Shown: positions 1 through 7,937 of the stretch, piece by piece
How positions within the stretch are numbered: position 1 is the first letter of the stretch
Layout: each line of letters starts with the position of its first letter
Source: Paenibacillus_I sp035510375
Lineage (GTDB): Bacteria; Bacillota; Bacilli; Paenibacillales; Paenibacillaceae
Strand: one strand, 5' to 3'
DNA: 64,000 nucleotides
Assembly (NCBI RefSeq): GCF_035510375.1
Contig: NZ_DATKHG010000043.1
Made by a program: the position numbers and the translations under genes
The notes under the pieces: generated by a model
Told to the model about the DNA's origin: nothing
What the model saw: the letters and a program-made list of their open reading frames with translations, nothing else
The model's database searches: none

Positions 1-317
1 TACTTTAACCATTTGACAAGAGGTGCATGGTGTCCTGTTTTTATTGCGAAAATATTAGCAACTTTTTGTGACAGATAAACCTTGATTTGACGCGCTTTAT
101 TCAACTTTTCAAGAGGTTACTTTCCGAATCCATGTTAAAAACTCCGCTCATCACGTTGACATTCACTGATCCAACAATGGCCGGCATACACTACACCCTT
201 TTTTTAATACTTTATATGTTTAAAGAGCCGTGGGTGTTCACCCAATAAATGATTTGCATAGAATGCAGAGCAGAGCAAAGCGAAAATGGAACGTTTTTCA
301 ATGGGGAGAGATGGTTG
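1..317. other. 5' intergenic region without a gene
   Basis: This AT-rich leader of the window carries no coding frame that I can support on either strand. It holds a possible late-sporulation promoter (164-193) and a short inverted repeat, TGGGTG-TT-CACCCA at 231-244, which could be an operator or a small hairpin in the leader of the gerPD-like gene that follows. The upstream neighbour lies outside the window. Confidence 0.5.
164..193 (+). promoter_or_regulatory. Possible sigma-K/sigma-E type promoter of the gerPD-like gene
   Basis: CATACACTA at 185-193 fits the CATA-N3-TA minus-10 pattern of mother-cell sigma factors, with a short CACT 17 bases upstream. gerP genes are known to be transcribed late in the mother cell, which fits the downstream gene. 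The minus-35 is too short to be convincing alone. Confidence 0.3.
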
Positions 318-503
318 ATGAAAATGACTGTAGTGAATAAGAAAATTAAAATTGAAGAAATAAAGATTGAGGGAATCGGAAGTTCATCCTTTGTTTTAAT
401 AGGGGATACAGAGAGCATTACTGCTTCCCATTACTTTGATACGCCGTCAGATTCATTGATTTTCTCTCCGCAAGTCCCCCTCAAGCCTGTGAAAAAACAA
501 TAA
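318..503 (+). CDS. gerPD: GerPD-like spore germination protein
   Basis: 61-residue protein resembling GerPD of the gerPABCDEF cluster, whose products act in or near the spore coat and let germinants reach the inner receptors. Family landmarks in order: an N-terminal 'VVNKKIKI' strand, 'GIGSSSFVLIGDTESI' in the centre, and 'HYFDTPSDSLIF' followed by a proline-rich tail. The start at 318 is preceded by GGGGAGAG at 303-310. An in-frame ATG at 249 has no ribosome binding site and would add unrelated residues. No other gerP gene is adjacent, so it looks like an orphan copy. Family assignment rests on recalled sequence similarity; the role is inferred. Confidence 0.7.
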   Translation: MKMTVVNKKIKIEEIKIEGIGSSSFVLIGDTESITASHYFDTPSDSLIFSPQVPLKPVKKQ

Positions 504-601
504 TTTACTGAAGATTTTAACGACTTCAGGGCAGAGCGCGCCTGGACTATATAGTATACTAAGGAAAGTACAACCGCATGGAACCGGCAGGAGGAGATCG
601 A

Positions 602-1246
602 ATGGCCAATACGCACACGTACAGCCGCAGGGAAGAAGTCGCCAACGCCGTGACGCACGGCATCGGTGCCGCGCTCAGCGTCGCCGCGCTTACGCTGCTT
701 ATCGTTTATGCTGCCTGGAAGGGAACCGCGCTGCACGTCGTCAGCTTTACCATTTACGGAAGCGCGATGCTGCTGTCTTTTCTGTCATCCACGCTGCTTC
801 ACAGCTTTCCCGAGGGAAAAGTGAAGAAATTTTTCGAGATCATGGACCACTCCTGCATTTATTTGTTCATTGCCGGCACGTACACCCCGATTCTGTTCCA
901 TGTCGTGCAGGGAACGCTGGGCTGGGTGCTGTTCGGGATCGTGTGGGGCATTGCGCTGGTCGGCATCGTGTTCAAATCGTTCTATGCGTCGAAATTTCTG
1001 TTTACGTCGACTTTCCTTTATATCGCCATGGGCTGGATGATCGTGTTTGCCTGGCAACCGGTGGTGGAACGTCTCGCCGGCGCGGGGCTTGCCTTGCTGA
1101 TTACGGGCGGCGTGCTGTATACGGCGGGCACCGTTTTTTACATGTGGCGCAGCTTTCCGTACCACCATGCGGTGTGGCATCTGTTCGTGCTGGCGGGAGC
1201 GGTGCTGCATTTTTTCACGATACTGCTGTATGTGCTGCCAGTTTGA
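602..1246 (+). CDS. trhA: Hemolysin III family (TrhA-type) membrane protein
   Basis: 214-residue polytopic membrane protein of the hemolysin III/YqfA group (related to PAQR receptors), with about seven hydrophobic segments. Family histidines and acidic residues are visible: 'THGIGA' near the start, 'SSTLLHSF', 'DHSCIYLFIAGTYTP' and the C-terminal 'WHLFVLAGAVLHFF', which together form the presumed metal site. The start at 602 follows AGGAGGAG at 589-596; an upstream in-frame ATG at 578 is unsupported. Members have been linked to membrane energetics and lipid homeostasis; a true haemolytic role is not implied. Length is normal for the family. It appears monocistronic, converging on the gene at 1340. 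Confidence 0.85.
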   Translation: MANTHTYSRREEVANAVTHGIGAALSVAALTLLIVYAAWKGTALHVVSFTIYGSAMLLSFLSSTLLHSFPEGKVKKFFEIMDHSCIYLFIAGTYTPILFHVVQGTLGWVLFGIVWGIALVGIVFKSFYASKFLFTSTFLYIAMGWMIVFAWQPVVERLAGAGLALLITGGVLYTAGTVFYMWRSFPYHHAVWHLFVLAGAVLHFFTILLYVLPV

Positions 1247-1339
1247 GGACGGAGAGGGCTTGTGCTGAAACGATTGAGGCAAGGCGGAGCGGGAGAATGT
1301 TGAAGCGTAAAAGGGGCCTGCAGCCTCGCCGTCGCCCCG

Positions 1340-2953
1340 CTACAGCTCATCGAGCAGGTCGCCTGCGATGAGCGAGCCGGGGGAGCGCCGCTTGGCTGCT
1401 GCCCGGTCGCCGGCCGTTCCGTGCAGGTACACGCCCAGCGCCGCCGCCGCGACACCCGGCATGCCGCCGGCCAGCAGGCTGCCGATCACGCCGGCGAGCA
1501 CATCGCCCGTGCCCCCGGTCGCCATGCCCGGATTGCCGGTCGTGTTCACATAAGCGCCGCCGTCCGGACCGGCGACCACCGTCCGCGCTCCCTTCAGAAC
1601 GAGCGTCACACGGCGGCTCAGCGCGTAACGCTTGGCCGCCTCGATCCGGTCCCGCTGCACGTCGCGGGTTGAAACGCCGGACAGGCGCGCCATTTCGCCG
1701 GGATGCGGCGTAAGGACGACCGGGCCCTTCCGCTCCGGCCAAGCGGTGAAATCGCCGGCTTCGGCCAGCATGTTCAGGGCATCGGCGTCGAGCACGACCG
1801 GCAGCTCAGGAGGCAGCGACTCCCACAGCCGGCGCAGCCAAAGCGAGTCCCCCGGGAACCGGCCGAGGCCCGGGCCGATGACGGCCGCGTCGCGTTCCTC
1901 CGCGCGCTGCGCAAGCTCCGCCGGATCGGTCGACGCCCAGTCGCCGCGGCCGCCGTCCGCAATGCCGGCGAGCATCAGCTCGGGGCGCGCGCCGATAACC
2001 GAAGGGACGACGGCGTCGGGGACCGCCCACGTCACAAGGCCGCAGCCGGCGCGCAGCGCGGCCGTGCAGCACAGCAGGCCCGCGCCGCTCATTGCGCGGG
2101 TGCCGGCTATCGCCAGCACGTGGCCGTAAGTGCCTTTGTGGCTGTCGGCTTCGCGCGGACGCTCGGGGTCGGCGCCCAGCGTCTCCCGCAGCACCGTCGG
2201 GGTTAGGCAGCGGACCCCGACGCCTACTTCCACCGCAAGCTTGCCCGGTATGCCGATCGGGGCCACCGCCGTCTCCCCGGCGTATCCTGCGCCCGGGAAT
2301 TGGACGAATCCGCGCTTCAGAAACCCGAAGGTTACGGTTGCCGCCGCCCGTATGCAAGGGTCGGCGATTTCGCCCGTATCCGCATTCAGGCCGCTCGGCA
2401 GATCGGCGGCTACGATCGGCAATCCGCAGGCGTTCGCCTCGCGGATCAATGACGCATAGGGCTCGCGGGGCGCGCCGCCGCTGCCGGTGCCGAGCAGCGC
2501 GTCCACGATGCCTCCGGCGGCGCTCCAATCGAATTGCCCCGGGACGTAGGTGCGCGACGGGATGCCGAGCCGCGCGGCGATATCCCGCTGCAGGGCCGCA
2601 TCGCCCCGCAGCTCGGCGGGCGATACGGCATAGACGATCTCCACGCCGAAGCCGCGCTCTGTGAGATGCCGCGCCGCGACCAGTCCGTCCCCGCCGTTGT
2701 TGCCTTTGCCGGCCAGAATGACCCAGGGCTTGCCGGCGGGCGACGGCCGCCGTCCGCTCTCCCGCATACCCGACGATCCGCCTAGCACCGTGAATCCGGC
2801 CTCCGCGAGCGTTCGTCCTTCCGCGATGCAGGCGACGGCGTCCGCCAAAGCCCTTCCGGCATTTTCCATCAAGACGGCGGCGGGAATGCCGATCCCGTCA
2901 ATCGTTCTCGCATCGAGCCGGCGCATCTCTTCCGACGTGACGATATGAAGCAT
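1340..2953 (-). CDS. nnr: Bifunctional NAD(P)H-hydrate epimerase / ADP-dependent NAD(P)H-hydrate dehydratase
   Basis: 537-residue nicotinamide-repair enzyme that epimerises R-NADHX/NADPHX and dehydrates the S form back to NAD(P)H, in the cytoplasm. The N-terminal YjeF_N epimerase half (about 1-225) shows 'AGKGNNGGDGLVAARHL' and 'VDALLGTGSGG'. The C-terminal ribokinase-like dehydratase half (about 250-537) shows 'GPGLG', 'LTPHPGEMARL' and 'ATGGTGDVLAGVIGSLLAGG', whose Asp is the expected catalytic residue. An extra glycine/serine/arginine-rich stretch of roughly 15 residues sits just before the NNGGDG motif. AAGGGAGCGG lies a few bases before the ATG at 2953. In other bacteria this fused gene often lies near acpS or alr; here it stands alone. 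Confidence 0.93.
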   Translation of the reverse strand: MLHIVTSEEMRRLDARTIDGIGIPAAVLMENAGRALADAVACIAEGRTLAEAGFTVLGGSSGMRESGRRPSPAGKPWVILAGKGNNGGDGLVAARHLTERGFGVEIVYAVSPAELRGDAALQRDIAARLGIPSRTYVPGQFDWSAAGGIVDALLGTGSGGAPREPYASLIREANACGLPIVAADLPSGLNADTGEIADPCIRAAATVTFGFLKRGFVQFPGAGYAGETAVAPIGIPGKLAVEVGVGVRCLTPTVLRETLGADPERPREADSHKGTYGHVLAIAGTRAMSGAGLLCCTAALRAGCGLVTWAVPDAVVPSVIGARPELMLAGIADGGRGDWASTDPAELAQRAEERDAAVIGPGLGRFPGDSLWLRRLWESLPPELPVVLDADALNMLAEAGDFTAWPERKGPVVLTPHPGEMARLSGVSTRDVQRDRIEAAKRYALSRRVTLVLKGARTVVAGPDGGAYVNTTGNPGMATGGTGDVLAGVIGSLLAGGMPGVAAAALGVYLHGTAGDRAAAKRRSPGSLIAGDLLDEL

Positions 2954-3093
2954 ATTCGATCCGCTCCCTTCGAGGCTGTTTTACCCGTATTAGCGGCTGC
3001 CGATGCAGGCGCTTATGCCCGATGTAATCGTTTATATAGACCATGATACACCATTCATAACCGCGGCCGCCCGTTCGGCTCCCCGCACACATG

Positions 3094-3130
3094 AAAAAAC
3101 CGCTCCGGCCCGTGCGCCGAAGCGGTTTTT
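3094..3130 (-). terminator. Rho-independent terminator after the DUF1328 gene
   Basis: Stem CCGCTcCGG / CCGaAGCGG flanked by six A and five T, so it works in both directions. Its position, just past the stop of the minus-strand DUF1328 gene at 3174, separates that gene from nnr downstream on the same strand. Confidence 0.85.
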
Positions 3131-3173
3131 CCTTTTTTGCGCGACTCCCCCTGACGTTCATCGCAAGCCTTCG

Positions 3174-3338
3174 CTACAATGAGCTTCTGCGTCCGAAGAT
3201 GAGAGAAACGACAAACAGGATCAGGAACACGAAGAACAGGATTTTGGCGACCGAAGCCGCGGCGTCCACGATCCCCCCGAAGCCGAATATCGCCGCAACG
3301 ATTGCAATAATGAAAAAGATTGCCGCCCATTTCAGCAT
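3174..3338 (-). CDS. DUF1328 family small membrane protein
   Basis: 54-residue peptide starting MLKWAAIFF and ending FGRRSSL, with two hydrophobic helices separated by 'GFGGIVDAAASVAK'. That pattern is typical of the DUF1328/YtjA family, small inner-membrane proteins of unknown function found widely in bacteria and often stress- or envelope-associated. The ATG at 3338 is preceded by AGGATAGG, a moderate ribosome binding site, and a TATAAT-like box lies further upstream. A strong terminator follows. The position next to a general-stress block suggests, but does not show, a stress role. Confidence 0.85.
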   Translation of the reverse strand: MLKWAAIFFIIAIVAAIFGFGGIVDAAASVAKILFFVFLILFVVSLIFGRRSSL

Positions 3339-3539
3339 CGTTATCACCTATCCTTTATTATAGTGGAGAGCTGCCCGGCAGCCCTCGCTTGATGCTTGTT
3401 TAACCGCCCTGCCGGGATATGAAACAAGCCGGTTTTCGGTTGATTCACCGCACTGGGGGAGGGGTAACGATATACAGACGAATGAACCGACTTGCCACAC
3501 TTTCGGGACGTTTGAAATCAACGAAGGAGGGACATGCTC

Positions 3540-4088
3540 ATGATGGAATTTGCCGTAATGATCATGGCCGTATCGGTCGCTGTTTTAGTCGTATACTTGG
3601 TGATGACGCTGAAAAAGGTGCAGACGTCGCTCGACACCGCGAACCAGACGCTCGGCGAGGCGCGGGATGCGATTCATTCCTGGAAAGGCGATGTGCAAGG
3701 CCTGGTAGTCAGCGTCAAGGACCTGACTAATCAGGTGAATCGCCAGATCGATGCGGTCGATCCGCTCATGGCGTCCGTGCGGGATATGGGAGAAGCCATT
3801 CATGAAGTCACTTCCTCCGCGAAGGAAGTAACCGAATCCTGGATGGGCAAGCTTCGCAGCCAGGCCCAGAAGGCGACCGTTGCGACGAAGGGCTCCTGGA
3901 TGGATTGGGTCGAAGCAGGCGTCAAGGCGTACCACGTGGTTCGCAGCGCCGCGAAAGTATTGCGGACGTCTCCGCAGGCGGTTGACGCCCTTCAGCAAGA
4001 GGTGCGGAAGGATATTCACGAAATTGAGCGTGACGTCATCAAAAAAGACCGGCTGTCTGGACATGGCGGTGCGGTTACGCTAGGATAG
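3540..4088 (+). CDS. DUF948 domain general-stress-type protein (YtxG-like)
   Basis: 182-residue protein with one N-terminal membrane helix (about residues 2-20) followed by a long amphipathic, coiled-coil-like stretch of the DUF948 type (about 25-110) and a basic tail. AAGGAGGG at 3524-3531 gives proper spacing to the ATG at 3540; an ATG at 3534 is only two bases from it. DUF948 proteins such as YtxG of Bacillus are known sigma-B-controlled general stress proteins, often encoded with YtxH-type proteins; a YtxH homologue lies at 10009-10467. The molecular function is unknown. It is followed after 64 bases by the receiver-PP2C gene, so they may be cotranscribed. Confidence 0.8.
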   Translation: MMEFAVMIMAVSVAVLVVYLVMTLKKVQTSLDTANQTLGEARDAIHSWKGDVQGLVVSVKDLTNQVNRQIDAVDPLMASVRDMGEAIHEVTSSAKEVTESWMGKLRSQAQKATVATKGSWMDWVEAGVKAYHVVRSAAKVLRTSPQAVDALQQEVRKDIHEIERDVIKKDRLSGHGGAVTLG

Positions 4089-4152
4089 GATACGAGAAGA
4101 ACGGAGTCGGAACCGGATGGACGGTCAGGTTGTAAGATCAAGGAGATGGAGA

Positions 4153-5325
4153 ATGCGGATCCTCATTGTGGATGATAATCCGATGAACGTTACGGTCGTA
4201 CAAGAAATGTTGAAACGAGCCGGATACCGGGACGTACATTCCGCTCCATCGGCCATTGAATTGTTTCAATTGCTCGGACTGGCCGAAGACGGTCGGGAAG
4301 AGCCCGGATCGTTGCAGAACGAATCGGAGTATGACCTCATCCTGCTGGATATGATGATGCCCCGGGTAGACGGCATAGCCGCCTGCCGGGCTATTCAGCA
4401 GGTTGAGCGTCTGCGTGACATTCCGATCATCATGGTGACGGCGATCGGCGATTCCAAAAAGCTCGCTGAAGCGCTCGACGCCGGCGCGATCGATTATGTG
4501 ACGAAGCCGATCAACAAAATCGAGCTGCTGGCCAGGATTCGTTCGGCCCTCAGATTGAAGGAAGAGAAAGACTGGCATAAAGACAGGGACCGGCGGCTGC
4601 GCGAGGAGCTGCAGCTGGCCAGAGAGGTGCAGACGGCGGCGCTGCCGCTGCCGATCACCGAAAGCTTTATTGAGGTCGGCGCGATCTATAACCCGTCAGA
4701 GGAGCTTGCAGGCGATCTGTACTCCTGGCAGCGCATCGACGAGAACCGGTTCGGCGTCGCGGTCATCGACGCGATGGGGCACGGGATCTCGTCTTCACTC
4801 GTCTGCATGTTCATCGCCTCCGTATTGAAGGATGCGATGACCAGCCTGGTCGATCCCGAGCGGGTCGTGGAAGAGCTGAACCGGCGGGCGCTTCAGCTGC
4901 AGTTCGCGGATCAATTGATCCAGTATTATTACACGGCTCTCTATATGGTGGTGGATTTGGAGCGCGGCGTGCTCGAGTATGTGAATGCCGGACACCCGCC
5001 CGGACTTGTAATCCGCAAGGACGGCAGAACCGAACGGCTGGGCGGCGGCTGCGCCGCGATCGGTATTTTCGACAAGCTCGATATTTCCAAATCTACCGTC
5101 AGCATAGCGTCCGGCGACCGGATCGTGCTCGTCACGGACGGCTTGGTCGACGCCATTGACGCGCCTCCGGAGGAACGGCTCGACGCGCTGTTCGGTCGGA
5201 TTCAGGATCTGAACGGAACGCATACCCCGCAGGAGTGGGCTTCCTATTTGCCGGGCAGCGACGCGCAGCTGGAGCGGCCGGACGATCAATGCCTCGTATG
5301 GGTCGACCTGAAGGAAGCTCTTTGA
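4153..5325 (+). CDS. Response regulator with PP2C phosphatase output (RsbU/RsbY-like)
   Basis: 390-residue cytoplasmic protein. The N-terminal receiver domain (about 1-135) has the acidic pair in 'LIVDDNP', phospho-acceptor Asp66 in 'LILLDMMMP' and the conserved Lys in 'DYVTKPIN'. A linker helix leads to a SpoIIE/RsbU PP2C phosphatase domain (about 180-388) with 'LAGDLYSW', 'DAMGHG', 'VTDGLVDA' and 'PDDQ' supplying metal-binding Asp residues. Proteins of this layout (RsbY in the Bacillus cereus group) dephosphorylate RsbV-P and so release sigma-B. AAGGAG at 4140-4145 supports the ATG at 4153. The receiver carries an insertion of about 12 residues before the phospho-acceptor strand. rsbV-rsbW-sigB lies 1.3 kb away, so action on that RsbV is a strong inference; no cognate kinase is visible here. 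Confidence 0.88.
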   Translation: MRILIVDDNPMNVTVVQEMLKRAGYRDVHSAPSAIELFQLLGLAEDGREEPGSLQNESEYDLILLDMMMPRVDGIAACRAIQQVERLRDIPIIMVTAIGDSKKLAEALDAGAIDYVTKPINKIELLARIRSALRLKEEKDWHKDRDRRLREELQLAREVQTAALPLPITESFIEVGAIYNPSEELAGDLYSWQRIDENRFGVAVIDAMGHGISSSLVCMFIASVLKDAMTSLVDPERVVEELNRRALQLQFADQLIQYYYTALYMVVDLERGVLEYVNAGHPPGLVIRKDGRTERLGGGCAAIGIFDKLDISKSTVSIASGDRIVLVTDGLVDAIDAPPEERLDALFGRIQDLNGTHTPQEWASYLPGSDAQLERPDDQCLVWVDLKEAL

Positions 5326-5345
5326 GCGGCCTGCCGGGCAAAAAT

Positions 5346-5384
5346 AAAACGCAGGATTCCCGATCGGCGGGGATCCTGCGTTTT
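5346..5384 (+). terminator. Rho-independent terminator after the PP2C gene
   Basis: A 16-bp stem (AAAACGCAGGATtCCC paired with GGGgATCCTGCGTTTT) with a seven-base loop. The A and T flanks make it bidirectional between the convergent PP2C and CorA-like genes. Confidence 0.9.
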
Positions 5385-5407
5385 CGGTATCGGGGGCGAT
5401 TGTCCGT

Positions 5408-6484
5408 TCATTGCGGCGTGCCGCGGCCGGATCGACGGGGGAGAGATTCGCCGCCGGGCGATGGGGGCGGAGACGCCGCTGAACCGGATCTCGATGAAGC
5501 TTTCCGGGTGCGCCGCTTCCGCTCCGCCGCTTTGGCGCCGCGCCGGCGCCGCCTTTCTTGGCGGGTGTGCAGCGCCGCGCCGGCAACGCCCTTGCTCCTC
5601 AGCCACAGATAGATGAAAAAAGTAACCGCGACGACGATTCCGCACAAGATGGCGAAGCCCCAAGGCTCCGCGGCCCAAGGCATACGGCGGAAGTTCGTTC
5701 CCCATAGCGTGCCGGCAACCATTGCGGGCAAGAACAACGCGATGAAAAAGGTCAGCGTCCGCATCATGTCATTGCCCCGCAGCGCATAAACGGCTTCGTC
5801 CATGGAAATCAGCGTGTCGATTTCCGCTTCGTAATGCGTGATCAGCGTCTCGATGCGCTGCAGCTTGTAGACCAGCTTCTTGTAGCCTTCGGTGTCCGTC
5901 AAACTGCCCATGAAGGCTTCCTTGAGAGCGCCTTCCAGTTCTTTAACGGCTATGTAATGATGGCTCCAGTGCAGCAGCTCGTACCGCCTGGAGAAAATGA
6001 GTTCCATCTGATCCGAACGGTGGCGGTGGCGCATCGACTCCTCGAGCGAGTCCAGCCGCTTCTCGAAAGCGTCCAGACCGTCGTGGAACGATTCCAGGGC
6101 ACAGGTCAGCATCATCGTGAATGCCTCGGGGGCGCTGCCGCTCCGTCCCAGCTTGTCCTCCCAGGGGGTGAGCTGCAGCCGCAGCGAGAACCGCATATCC
6201 TGCTGATTCGTCACGAGCCGCCGCTCCGAGAGCCAGAAATGGAACGGGCCGACGTCCCGCTCATCGTCCGACAGCGGAATCATCAGCGTTCCATGGACGG
6301 CCGCTTCTCCGCCCGGAAGCTCGGTGACCGCTATATGATCCGTGAGCCGGTGTTCGCTCGCATCGAGCCAATCCGCGCATAACGGAAACATCTTTTTGTA
6401 ATCCGGCAGATTCCCGTCCGTCCGGCTCCGGGACAGCAGGTGCCACTCCCAGCCTTCCGCATAACGAAGCACGCGATGATTCAT
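5408..6484 (-). CDS. CorA family divalent cation transporter-like protein with GTN signature
   Basis: 358-residue protein of the CorA/MIT superfamily. A soluble N-terminal domain with long helices (about 1-235) is followed by two membrane helices (about 243-262 and 275-295) and a highly basic, proline/serine-rich cytoplasmic tail (about 300-358). CorA channels carry a GMN motif at the end of the first helix; here the equivalent reads 'WGTNF' (residues 261-265). The loop 'RRMPWAAEPWG' keeps the MPEL-like pattern. The start at 6484 has AGGAGG seven bases upstream; an ATG at 6535 lacks a site. Ion selectivity is therefore uncertain. It lies downstream of sigB on the same strand but beyond a terminator. 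Confidence 0.8.
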   Translation of the reverse strand: MNHRVLRYAEGWEWHLLSRSRTDGNLPDYKKMFPLCADWLDASEHRLTDHIAVTELPGGEAAVHGTLMIPLSDDERDVGPFHFWLSERRLVTNQQDMRFSLRLQLTPWEDKLGRSGSAPEAFTMMLTCALESFHDGLDAFEKRLDSLEESMRHRHRSDQMELIFSRRYELLHWSHHYIAVKELEGALKEAFMGSLTDTEGYKKLVYKLQRIETLITHYEAEIDTLISMDEAVYALRGNDMMRTLTFFIALFLPAMVAGTLWGTNFRRMPWAAEPWGFAILCGIVVAVTFFIYLWLRSKGVAGAALHTRQERRRRRGAKAAERKRRTRKASSRSGSAASPPPSPGGESLPRRSGRGTPQ

Positions 6485-6593
6485 CGGGCAACCTCCTGAC
6501 ATCCGCCTTACGGTTACGATTGCTGATCCCATCATACCCTGAAACGCCGCTCTGTTACAACTTGGAAACGCGTACGGCCTGCTTCGTTCACGG

Positions 6594-6629
6594 CAAAAAC
6601 ACGCCCGGCCCCGGGAAGGGCGGACGTGT
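6594..6629 (-). terminator. Rho-independent terminator of the rsbV-rsbW-sigB operon
   Basis: Read on the minus strand, ACACGtcCGCCC pairs with GGGCGTGT and is followed by TTTTT. It begins 18 bases past the sigB stop codon. Confidence 0.75.
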
Positions 6630-6646
6630 CGGGTAATGATGGATCG

Positions 6647-7432
6647 TTATAGGTCATAGGCTTCGCCGTCGGCATCTTCCGTCAGCAGCTGCTTGAGCTT
6701 CTCGATCGCCCGTTTCTGGATGCGGGAGATGCTCATCTGCGACACGCCCAGCTGCTCGGCGATCGCCCGCTGCGGCAGCCCTTCGTCGAATACCAGCTCC
6801 AGCACCTGGCGTTCCTCGGGCTTAAGCTTGGACATGGCGCTATGCAGGTCCAGCTTTTTGTCGACCGTGTCATAATCGTCTGCCGGGGAGCCGATCAGCT
6901 CGCCGAGCGTGGTCGTGCTCTCTTCTTCGGAAATCGGCGTGTCGAGCGATACATAATGATATAAGTCCCGGCCCGCCAATATTTCGAGCGTTTCTTCATA
7001 CGTCAGCTCGAGGTGGGCGGCGATTTCCTCGACGTTCGGCGAACGTTCCAGACGAACCGTCAGCTCATCGATCGCTTGCTGCACGACAATCCCTTTTTCC
7101 TTGATCCGCCGCGGCACCTGAACGTACCACGACTTGTCGCGCAAGTAATTTTTCATATGGCCGATGATGCTCTTCATGGCGTAGGGCTCGAATTGGACCC
7201 CTACGGACGCGTCATATTGGGCGAACAACCGGAGAAGCGCCATCTGGCCGACCTGGTACAGATCCTCATACAGATCGGGACGGTTTCTCGAGATTTTGCC
7301 CGCAGCCATCCGCACCATCGGCTCATAATGCTCGATGAGTTTGGTCGCCGTTTCATTCGTCGGATTGCTCTGGTATTCCAGAATCAAAGACGACGTCTCC
7401 AGCGGCGGTTGATTTGCAGGCTGTGTGCTCAT
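6647..7432 (-). CDS. sigB: RNA polymerase general stress sigma factor SigB
   Basis: 261-residue sigma-70 family factor of the SigB/SigF/SigG group. Region 2 spans about residues 35-105 (with 'DLYQVGQMALLRLF' and the 'YLRDKSWYVQVPRRIKE' helix), region 3 about 110-185, and region 4 about 195-250 with the helix-turn-helix 'LPQRAIAEQLGVSQMSISRIQKR'. Its ATG overlaps the rsbW stop by four bases (ATGA), indicating translational coupling, as in the Bacillus subtilis rsbV-rsbW-sigB arrangement. It directs the general stress regulon when RsbW is sequestered by RsbV. rsbX does not follow: the next gene is the CorA-like transporter beyond a terminator. SigB rather than SigF is favoured by the RsbV/RsbW partners and the autoregulatory promoter. 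Confidence 0.93.
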   Translation of the reverse strand: MSTQPANQPPLETSSLILEYQSNPTNETATKLIEHYEPMVRMAAGKISRNRPDLYEDLYQVGQMALLRLFAQYDASVGVQFEPYAMKSIIGHMKNYLRDKSWYVQVPRRIKEKGIVVQQAIDELTVRLERSPNVEEIAAHLELTYEETLEILAGRDLYHYVSLDTPISEEESTTTLGELIGSPADDYDTVDKKLDLHSAMSKLKPEERQVLELVFDEGLPQRAIAEQLGVSQMSISRIQKRAIEKLKQLLTEDADGEAYDL

Positions 7433-7917
7433 GCGGTATCTTCACTCCTGACCAAGCGCTTGGTCAAAATGACCTCGGTGCCGGTGTCGCTGTGCACCTC
7501 CACCTGATCCATTAACGCTTGCATGAGATATAGGCCCAGACCGCCCGCATGAAGCTCATCGATCGATTTGCCGCTCATCGGGGATTTCTGTCTTGCCACG
7601 GCGAGCGCGTCGAAGCTTTGGCCGTCGTCCTTCACGACGATCGAGAGCGCGTCCTTCTTCTTGATGAATCTGACTTCCATCCGGGGTGCTTGCTCGGGCG
7701 CCGGCGCCGTCGTGCCCGATGGGAGATTGCCGTAGGCGTGCAGGACAGCATTGTTGCAGGCTTCCGATACGGCAACCTTCATATCCTCAATCTCTTCGTA
7801 AGAAAAACCCATTTTGGCGGCAATGCCGTACAAAGTGACCCTCACCAAATCCACGTATTCGGCGGAGGCGGGCACTTGGAGCGTTACCAGTTCATCGGTA
7901 GCCTTCATCGCTTTCAT
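7429..7917 (-). CDS. rsbW: Anti-sigma-B factor, serine-protein kinase RsbW
   Basis: 162-residue GHKL-fold kinase that binds SigB and phosphorylates RsbV. The ATP-binding N-box is 'VAVSEACNNAVLHAYG' (about residues 48-63), the G1 box 'VVKDDGQSFD' and the G2 box 'HAGGLGLYLMQALMDQV' near the C-terminus. A ribosome binding site AAAGGA at 7924-7929 precedes the ATG at 7917. Middle gene of the operon: 20 bases after rsbV and overlapping sigB by four bases. Length and motifs are normal, apart from a short proline/alanine loop after the N-box. Confidence 0.94.
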   Translation of the reverse strand: MKAMKATDELVTLQVPASAEYVDLVRVTLYGIAAKMGFSYEEIEDMKVAVSEACNNAVLHAYGNLPSGTTAPAPEQAPRMEVRFIKKKDALSIVVKDDGQSFDALAVARQKSPMSGKSIDELHAGGLGLYLMQALMDQVEVHSDTGTEVILTKRLVRSEDTA

Positions 7918-7937
7918 CCTCGTTCCTTTCTCGCCTG

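Noticed and set aside
3398..3413. GTTTAA followed by GGGATA as a sigma-B promoter of the DUF948 gene
   Set aside because: The spacer is only about 10 bases, too short for sigma-B, which needs about 12-15. The gene may still be sigma-B-controlled through a site I could not see.
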